This document shows positions 32,046 through 34,789 of a stretch of 34,789 nt of DNA, piece by piece (position 1 is the first letter of the stretch; every line of letters starts with the position of its first letter). Below the pieces are notes generated by a model that was given only the letters and a program-made list of their open reading frames with translations, did not search any database and was not told the DNA's origin. The stretch is from Nocardioides sp. YR527. Lineage in GTDB: Bacteria > Actinomycetota > Actinomycetes > Propionibacteriales > Nocardioidaceae. A program made the position numbers and the translations under genes. Location: positions 1 through 34,789 of the forward strand of contig NZ_FNFN01000018.1 of NCBI RefSeq assembly GCF_900101045.1, given 5' to 3'.

Positions 32046-32110
32046 AATCTAGGGACGGCTTGTTTCGCCTATGTGTCGGACTCAGAGAGGATTTGTTTCC
32101 GGACGGAAAC
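32046..32110 (-). promoter_or_regulatory. Putative GlnR boxes and -10 of the urt-ure operon
   Basis: Reading the minus strand, GTTTC (32110-32106), GAAAC (32099-32095), a degenerate unit (32088-32084), GACAC (32077-32073) and GAAAC (32066-32062) all fall on one 11-bp register with 6-nt spacers. The known GlnR consensus is gTnAC-n6-GaAAC repeated. Both GAAAC units are exact. GTTTC-N6-GAAAC is also a perfect hairpin-forming repeat. A -10 candidate TAGATT (32051-32046) follows, with no good -35, as expected for an activated promoter. Confidence 0.6.
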
Positions 32111-32136
32111 GTCTTCTCAGTTCGACCCGGTCCGGC

Positions 32137-32535
32137 TCAGTCGAGTCGGTCGAGCACGGCCTTCAGGTCGCCGACCACCTCTGCGACAGCCTCGGTCTGG
32201 TGCCGGGCACGGATCTCGCGGGCGACCGAGGCACCTACGGGCGAGAGCGCGACGACCGCGCGGCGCTTGTCCTCGGCGTGGACCTTGCGCAGCACCAGGC
32301 CACGCTCGGCGAGCCGGTCGACGTGTCGGGTCAGGGTGCCGGCCGGGAGCGCGGCGCCGTCGGCGAGACGCGTCATCGTCTGGCCCGGGTCGTCGAGCAG
32401 CACACTGAGGATGCGCCACTGCTCCGCGGTGAGGTCGAAGTCGGCGTACGCCTCGGCCAGCGCGTGCTCGATCCGGCGCTGCGCCCGGGCGAGCAGCACG
32501 GCGAGGTCCGTGACGGCCGTCGCGGCTGTCTCCAT
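32137..32535 (-). CDS. MarR-family transcriptional regulator
   Basis: A 132-residue winged-helix regulator. The core DLTAEQWRILSVLLDDPGQT, then MTRLADGAALPAGTLTRHVD and LAERGLVLRKVHAEDKRR, shows the recognition helix and basic wing. The ATG is at 32535. It is 132 nt upstream of urtA in the same direction and divergent from the AmiC-like gene. It could regulate that gene through the dyad at 32609-32624, or the urea operon. The ligand is unknown. Confidence 0.88.
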   Translation of the reverse strand: METAATAVTDLAVLLARAQRRIEHALAEAYADFDLTAEQWRILSVLLDDPGQTMTRLADGAALPAGTLTRHVDRLAERGLVLRKVHAEDKRRAVVALSPVGASVAREIRARHQTEAVAEVVGDLKAVLDRLD

Positions 32536-32608
32536 GGCGTCCTCCCACGAATGTCTGCTGGATGCCCGCTGCGCCGAGGGCCCGACTCCCGTACCCTAAC
32601 CACCCATC

Positions 32609-32624
32609 GGCTCAATGGTGAGTC
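32609..32624. promoter_or_regulatory. Putative MarR operator
   Basis: GGCTCA-ATGG-TGAGTC is a 6+4+6 dyad with one mismatch between the divergent MarR and AmiC-like genes. It is the only clear symmetry in this 134-nt gap, and its position fits a regulator site. Evidence is symmetry and position only. Confidence 0.4.
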
Positions 32625-32669
32625 ATCCGTCCGCTTCAGCTGGTCTGGTTCGTCTGGGAGCAGGTGCCG

Positions 32670-33788
32670 ATGTCTCCGCCGTCGTTCACCCCGGCGTCCC
32701 ATGCCCTGCTGGGCCTCGCACCCCGCCCGCCGGGCGCCCTCTCGATCGCGTTCGTGGTGCCGATGCAGGGCCCGACCGGAATCTACGGACCCGGCTGCCT
32801 GGCCTGCGGCGAGCTGGCCGCCGAGGAGCTCAACGCCGGCAGCGGGATCGCCGGGAGGCCGGTCGAGCTGGTCGCGATCGATGCCGGGCGCGCTCCCCAC
32901 GAGGTCGCTGCCGAGGTCGCCCAGCTCGTCGACCTCGGCCGGGTCGACGCGATCGCCGGCTGGCACATCTCCGCCGTACGCCAGGCGATCACCGCCCGCG
33001 TCGGCGGCCGCGCCCTGTACGCCTTCGCCGCCATGCACGAGGGCGGCGACAAGACTCCTGGGGTCTTCATGATCGGCGAGCGCCCGGTCAACCAGCTGCT
33101 TCCCGCCACCGCATGGATGCGCGCCAACCACGGCGTCTCCCGCTGGGCGGTGGTCGGCAACGACTACGTCTTCCCGCGCGTCACCGGATCCACGGCCCGC
33201 GCGGCGCTGCACGGGTCGGCCTCGGAGGTCGTGAGCGAGACGTACGTCCCCCTGGGCACCCGCGACTTCGCCGGCGTGCTGCGCGGCCTGGAGGGCGGGG
33301 AGCAGGACGGGGTGATCATGCTGTTGATGGGGCAGGACGCCGTGCACTTCAACCGCCAGTTCGCCGCGGCCGGGCTGAGCTCGTCGCTGACCCGGCTGAG
33401 CCCCGCGGTCGAGGAGAACACCCTGCTCGCCGGCGGCGCCGGAGCGAACGCCAATGTGTTCGCGGCCGCCGCCTACTTCGACGGCCTCACCACCCCCGAG
33501 TCGGCCGGCCTGTCCGAGCGCTACTACCGCCGCTTCGGCGAGTACGCGCCCTCCCTCAACGCCGTGGGCGAGTCCTGCTACGAGTCGCTGATGTTCCTGC
33601 GTCAGATCGGCGACGCCTGCGGCGGGCTCGAGGTCGAGCCCGCGCTCGGCCTCACCGCCCACCACAGCTACTCCAGCCCCCGCGGCCTCATGCGCATGCA
33701 CGGCAACCTCGTCGACCAGGACGTCTACATCGCCGCCGCCGATGGCCTCCGCTTCGAGATCCAGGAGCAGATCGCGTACGCCTCCTAG
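32670..33788 (+). CDS. Cytoplasmic AmiC/UrtA-like ligand-binding protein
   Basis: A 372-residue type I periplasmic-binding-fold protein without a signal peptide or lipobox. It begins ALSIAFVVPMQGPTGIYGPG near residue 23 and shows WAVVGNDYVFPRVTGSTARA, close to the GSDYVFPRT of the neighbouring UrtA, and ESCYESLMFLRQIGDACGG. It is thus a relative of UrtA and of AmiC, the cytoplasmic amide sensor that in Pseudomonas controls the antiterminator AmiR. No AmiR-like gene is visible here. ATG at 32670, with GGGAG at 32656-32660. A cytosolic sensor for urea, amides or similar compounds, perhaps with the divergent MarR, is possible but unproven. Confidence 0.82.
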   Translation: MSPPSFTPASHALLGLAPRPPGALSIAFVVPMQGPTGIYGPGCLACGELAAEELNAGSGIAGRPVELVAIDAGRAPHEVAAEVAQLVDLGRVDAIAGWHISAVRQAITARVGGRALYAFAAMHEGGDKTPGVFMIGERPVNQLLPATAWMRANHGVSRWAVVGNDYVFPRVTGSTARAALHGSASEVVSETYVPLGTRDFAGVLRGLEGGEQDGVIMLLMGQDAVHFNRQFAAAGLSSSLTRLSPAVEENTLLAGGAGANANVFAAAAYFDGLTTPESAGLSERYYRRFGEYAPSLNAVGESCYESLMFLRQIGDACGGLEVEPALGLTAHHSYSSPRGLMRMHGNLVDQDVYIAAADGLRFEIQEQIAYAS

Positions 33789-33794
33789 CATCCG

Positions 33795-33822
33795 TTGACT
33801 TCGAGTACGCTCCAACTCCTAG
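33795..33822 (+). promoter_or_regulatory. Possible promoter of the CMD-like gene
   Basis: TTGACT (33795-33800) lies 16 bp before TCCTAG (33817-33822), which is a poor -10. No ribosome site precedes the ATG at 33833, so a short or leaderless transcript is likely. Tentative. Confidence 0.35.
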
Positions 33823-33832
33823 CGTGCGCACC

Positions 33833-34246
33833 ATGACGCACGAGAAACCTTCCCAAGACCCCACCTCCCGCGCCGCCCATGGCCGCCAGATCCTCGACGC
33901 GATCGACGGTGAGGCAGGCGCCCGAGTCATCGACTCGCTCGCCGACATCGCCCCCGAGCTCGGCCACCAGGTCGTTGCCTGGGGCTTCGGCGAGATCTAC
34001 GCACGCCCCGGCCTCGAGCCGCGGGACCGCCAGCTCGTCACCCTCGGCATGCTCACCGCTCTGGGTGGCTGCGAGCCTCAGCTCGAGGTCCACATCAACG
34101 CCGCCCTCAACGTGGGCCTGACTCCCGAGCAGATCATCGAGGCGTTCCTCCATTCAGCGGTCTACTGCGGCTTCCCCCGCGCCCTGAACGCCACCTTCAC
34201 CGCCAAGAAGGTGTTCGCCGAACGCGACCTCCTCCCCCTCGCCTGA
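33833..34246 (+). CDS. Carboxymuconolactone decarboxylase family protein
   Basis: A 137-residue AhpD-like helical protein of the CMD family. The core segment EPRDRQLVTLGMLTALGGCE and LEVHINAALNVGLTPEQIIE, FLHSAVYCGFPRALNA matches PcaC-type proteins (usual LELHTRAALNNGVT and QTAVYAGVPAA). The Cys-x-x-Cys of AhpD peroxidases is absent, so thioredoxin-like peroxidase chemistry is unlikely. It stands alone here, without other protocatechuate genes, so true 4-carboxymuconolactone decarboxylation is uncertain. Confidence 0.87.
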   Translation: MTHEKPSQDPTSRAAHGRQILDAIDGEAGARVIDSLADIAPELGHQVVAWGFGEIYARPGLEPRDRQLVTLGMLTALGGCEPQLEVHINAALNVGLTPEQIIEAFLHSAVYCGFPRALNATFTAKKVFAERDLLPLA

Positions 34247-34261
34247 CCACGAGCACAGCGG

Positions 34262-34789
34262 TCAAGCGGCGAGGGTGTGAGCGTGGAGTACGTCGCGCAG
34301 CATCGACTCTCCCCGGGACATTGGGGGCGGGTCGGGCGCCCAGGTGTCTGGTGGTGGGCTCGTGTAGGTGTGCCCGGTGGGTGTTGTGGTGATGATGCTG
34401 CCGTCTGGTCCGGGTCTGGCTTGCCAGCCGGGGGCTTCCTTGGCTTGGTTGCATCGTTCGCACAGGCCCTGCAGGTTGTCGGCGCTGGTTTCGCCGCCGT
34501 CTGCGTGGCGTTGGATGTGGTCGATGTTGCGGATCGGGGCATCACAGCCGTTGGTGCGACAGATCCCACCGTCACGAGTGGCGATGAACTCGGCCAGTCC
34601 GTCGGGTGCTCTGCGTGAGCGGGACTCCATGGCGACCAGTTGCCCGGCGGGGTCGGTGAACAGGCGCCGGACGAACACCTCGGCATCAGCGAGTGCGTCG
34701 CGGGCCCAGGCGGCGGGGACGGGTCCGTAGCCCTCGACCACGGCGGGCTGGTCGGCGTCGTTGGTGAGGGAGTCGGCGGTCATCACGAT
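34262..34789 (-). CDS. HNH endonuclease, DUF222/13E12 type (partial)
   Basis: The C-terminal part, about 175 residues, of a protein that runs off the right edge; its true start is outside the window. The HNH nuclease module is clear: GICRTNGCDAPIRNIDHIQR, then HADGGETSADNLQGLCERCN with the metal-binding Cys pairs and the central Asp-His. The upstream segment GYGPVPAAWARDAL is the usual end of the DUF222 domain found in the actinobacterial 13E12 repeat family. These genes occur in many copies in Nocardioides-type genomes; their role is not established. A Pro-rich tail follows the nuclease part. Confidence 0.88.
   Translation of the reverse strand: MVMTADSLTNDADQPAVVEGYGPVPAAWARDALADAEVFVRRLFTDPAGQLVAMESRSRRAPDGLAEFIATRDGGICRTNGCDAPIRNIDHIQRHADGGETSADNLQGLCERCNQAKEAPGWQARPGPDGSIITTTPTGHTYTSPPPDTWAPDPPPMSRGESMLRDVLHAHTLAA

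Noticed and set aside
32095..32110. Perfect GTTTCCG-GA-CGGAAAC repeat as a simple terminator of the MarR gene
   Set aside because: No T-run follows on the minus strand and the arms fall in the GlnR-like 11-bp register, so a regulatory site is favoured; a terminator role is not fully excluded.
34262..34786. Complete small HNH nuclease starting at the GTG near 34786
   Set aside because: The segment ahead of the HNH module matches the end of a DUF222 domain and the frame stays open to the window edge, so the gene is cut by the window.

Overview
The window is high-GC DNA with GTG/TTG starts, frequent 4-nt ATGA overlaps between genes, the 'cgtacg' hexamer scattered through the genes, MarR/TetR/ROK/GntR regulators beside their targets, a PIN-domain VapBC pair and a DUF222/13E12-type HNH endonuclease. 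Together these suggest an actinobacterium of Nocardioides (Nocardioidaceae) type. No phage, transposase, CRISPR or RNA gene was recognised.

Left part (about 0.35-12 kb), carbon and redox genes. A MarR-AAA ATPase pair diverges from a DODA-type (LigB superfamily) dioxygenase. A leftward sugar module follows: a lipoprotein binding protein, two CUT1 permeases and an AGE/YihS-type aldose-ketose isomerase, with no transporter ATPase, controlled by a divergent ROK regulator. Rightward come an old yellow enzyme and a secreted GH92 alpha-mannosidase. GH92 may release mannose, the ABC system may import it and the isomerase convert it to fructose; this link is inference.

Middle part (about 12-14.4 kb). 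A VapBC toxin-antitoxin pair has a well-defined operator inside its promoter. An NAD(P)-binding oxidoreductase/DoxX pair diverges from a TetR repressor, with two matching operator dyads in the shared promoter region.

Right part (about 14.4-32.5 kb), the most interesting block and apparently devoted to nitrogen scavenging. An NCS2 (AzgA-like) nucleobase permease is coupled to a GntR/FCD regulator. A rightward operon follows with a TauABC-like transporter and two divergent CodA-like amidohydrolases. Converging on it is a leftward operon of about 9 kb, urtABCDE-ureABCFGD, ending in a frameshifted luciferase-like oxidoreductase. Both operons are preceded by GAAAC/GTnAC half-sites spaced exactly 11 bp apart, the pattern of the actinobacterial nitrogen regulator GlnR. 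I infer that an imported N-rich compound, perhaps a heterocycle, is deaminated and that urea is taken up and hydrolysed to ammonia under common nitrogen control. The substrate of the amidohydrolase branch is not known.

Right edge (32.1-34.8 kb). A MarR gene diverges from a cytoplasmic AmiC/UrtA-like binding protein with no signal peptide, a possible ligand sensor. A carboxymuconolactone-decarboxylase-like protein and the C-terminal part of an HNH endonuclease running off the window follow.

All family assignments come from reading motifs and layout; no database search was run.
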